Source of the DNA: Saccharophagus sp. K07
Lineage (GTDB): Bacteria > Pseudomonadota > Gammaproteobacteria > Pseudomonadales > Cellvibrionaceae
Direction: 5' to 3'
DNA length: 64,000 nt
NCBI RefSeq assembly: GCF_014336955.1
Contig: NZ_QRAI01000001.1
Coordinates: 186,001 to 250,000 of the forward strand
Shown here: positions 62,905 through 64,000 of the stretch, piece after piece
Numbering within the stretch: position 1 is the first letter of the stretch
Layout: every line of letters starts with the position of its first letter
Made by a program: the position numbers and the translations under genes
Notes under the pieces: generated by a model
What the model saw: only the letters and a program-made list of their open reading frames with translations
Told to the model about the DNA's origin: nothing
Databases searched by the model: none

Positions 62905-64000
62905 ATGCTAAGCAAACGGTCCTCCCGCCTATTTAATATTCTCTATCTGTTCGTTGCGGCATTCCTGGCGGCTGGCATTCTGGCGGCATTTGTCAGTCCG
63001 AAGGAAACCCTCGTGCTCTATCCGCAGAAAGGCGTTGCCGCGCATCTGTTTTCGGACTCTGCCGAGCCACAAGGCGCCAGCGCGGTTTCCTGGGTGGATA
63101 GAACCAGTACATTCTATGAATGCCGCATTGCTTACGGCCTTCCCAGCCCTTATTGCGGTATTGTCATCAAATACAAAAATCCCCGCTCAAAAAACTATGA
63201 TTTTCCGGATTATTTTGAATTCGGCGATGGCCGGGCGATCGATTTGTCCGGCTATGATGGATTGCAGATTTCCTACGAATATTCAGGTAAGAATAAAGTT
63301 TTAAGATTTTATATGCGCAACTCCAAGGTATTGCCGCGCAGCGATGCTGAATATGATCGGGTTCCCTATCTCATCACGGATTTTGAAATCAAAGGCAATA
63401 CCGCCTATATCGACTTCGGACAAATTGAGGTTGCGCAGTGGTGGATTAACCGCTTCAACCCGCCGGAGGATTTGCGCCGTCCCAAATTCGACTCAGTTTT
63501 TGAGCTGGGGGTGAATTTTCCCAGTGAGCCGGTTGAAGGTGTGCACCGAATCAAGCTGAGGGAGATTCTCGCGGTAAAATCGGTGATATCTCGTACTGCA
63601 CTGGTGGCTTGGATCGCCTTGTCCGTAGCTGCAGGACTGCTGTTGTTTGCTGCGCAAACCTACTTGCGACGCAAAGGACAGATGCATGGTGATGAGGGGG
63701 TTGATCGCGAGCTGAATTGCCCCAATCGCACGGGTGTAAAAGCGGCGGCAGAGCGCACTTTTCCGGTGGAAACCCCTAATATGTACGTTATGGCGGTGGG
63801 CTTGGGCTGTGCCGCCAGAACAGATAAGGTGCTCGAGACTGAAGCGCTGAAAAAATGTGCGGCGGCCATAGCGAAAGAACTTCGCAGCAGTGACTTGTTC
63901 GGCCGTTGGGAAAGGGCCGAGTTTGTGATCATTTCCCGTATCAATCGGGACAATCTGGACAGCCTCATAGTGCGCTTAGTCAGTTCAGTGCAGAGCAGTG
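62905..64000 (+). CDS. Membrane sensor with degenerate GGDEF-like domain (cut by window edge)
   Basis: The frame stays open from ATG 62905 (AAGGAA upstream) to the end of the window, 365 residues. A transmembrane helix (about 11-32) is followed by a beta-rich periplasmic domain (about 40-225). Stretches such as GRAIDLSGYDGLQISYEYSG and VEGVHRIKLREIL resemble galactose-binding/CBM11-like folds. A second helix lies at about 232-252, and from about 295 the cytoplasmic part fits a GGDEF fold. The signature GGDEF reads E-R-A-E-F (residues 336-340) and the upstream metal-binding D-x-D is missing, so cyclase activity is not expected. Domains beyond the window (for example EAL) are unknown. Confidence 0.7.
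   Translation, partial: MLSKRSSRLFNILYLFVAAFLAAGILAAFVSPKETLVLYPQKGVAAHLFSDSAEPQGASAVSWVDRTSTFYECRIAYGLPSPYCGIVIKYKNPRSKNYDFPDYFEFGDGRAIDLSGYDGLQISYEYSGKNKVLRFYMRNSKVLPRSDAEYDRVPYLITDFEIKGNTAYIDFGQIEVAQWWINRFNPPEDLRRPKFDSVFELGVNFPSEPVEGVHRIKLREILAVKSVISRTALVAWIALSVAAGLLLFAAQTYLRRKGQMHGDEGVDRELNCPNRTGVKAAAERTFPVETPNMYVMAVGLGCAARTDKVLETEALKKCAAAIAKELRSSDLFGRWERAEFVIISRINRDNLDSLIVRLVSSVQSS

Overview
The window is a 64 kb chromosomal segment of a gammaproteobacterium, most likely a Cellvibrio-type member of the Cellvibrionaceae. Two things point there. The housekeeping blocks are in gammaproteobacterial order (nrdR-rib-nusB-thiL-pgpA and lptD-surA-pdxA-rsmA-apaG-apaH). Several secreted polysaccharide-active proteins carry long poly-serine linkers, and two end in GlyGly-CTERM-like tails, both typical of plant-cell-wall-degrading Cellvibrio and relatives. 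No rRNA, tRNA, CRISPR array or prophage was recognised.

Layout. 1-3.1 kb: the start of a truncated exported protein, a complete IS5-family insertion sequence with terminal repeats and a TTAG target duplication, and a Ser-rich lipoprotein. 3.1-11 kb: glyA, nrdR and a compact riboflavin/thiamine/phospholipid operon (ribD, ribE, ribBA, ribH, nusB, thiL, pgpA, ribA) closed by a terminator. The GTP cyclohydrolase II half of RibBA has lost its zinc ligands, and a separate intact RibA supplies the activity. 11.4-16.1 kb: an overlapping signalling operon of TonB-dependent receptor, YfiR-like periplasmic protein and hybrid histidine kinase. 16.2-25 kb (minus strand): dxs and the lptD-to-apaH envelope/stress cluster, with divergent amgK-murU (peptidoglycan sugar recycling) at 25.1-26.9 kb. 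27-32.6 kb: an unknown exported protein, then an ABC exporter with one ATPase, two MacB-type permeases and a membrane fusion protein. 32.6-37 kb: rep helicase, an FAH-family hydrolase and a ComM-type ATPase.

37.2-64 kb is the accessory, carbohydrate-oriented part. It holds a HigBA/RelE-like toxin-antitoxin unit, a CBM6-linked CE1 esterase, two tandem paralogous glycosyltransferase-like genes, a DUF3617 protein and a 739-residue Ser-linker lipoprotein. These are followed by an ICMT/ERG24-like membrane methyltransferase next to a DUF155/RMND1-like protein, a CE6-type esterase with a malectin domain, pgm, leuA, an Lrp regulator and an Ada-like AraC-methyltransferase fusion. Next come a GH16 glucanase whose domain order matches the natural circular permutation known from Fibrobacter lichenase, a membrane-bound AraC regulator, a malectin-CE1 lipoprotein esterase and a two-component system. 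The segment ends in a truncated membrane sensor with a degenerate GGDEF-like domain.

The esterases and glucanase would act outside the cell or on its surface on xylan, mixed-linkage glucan and feruloyl or acetyl side groups. The AraC-type regulator and the sensors around them are plausible controllers, but that link is inference from position.
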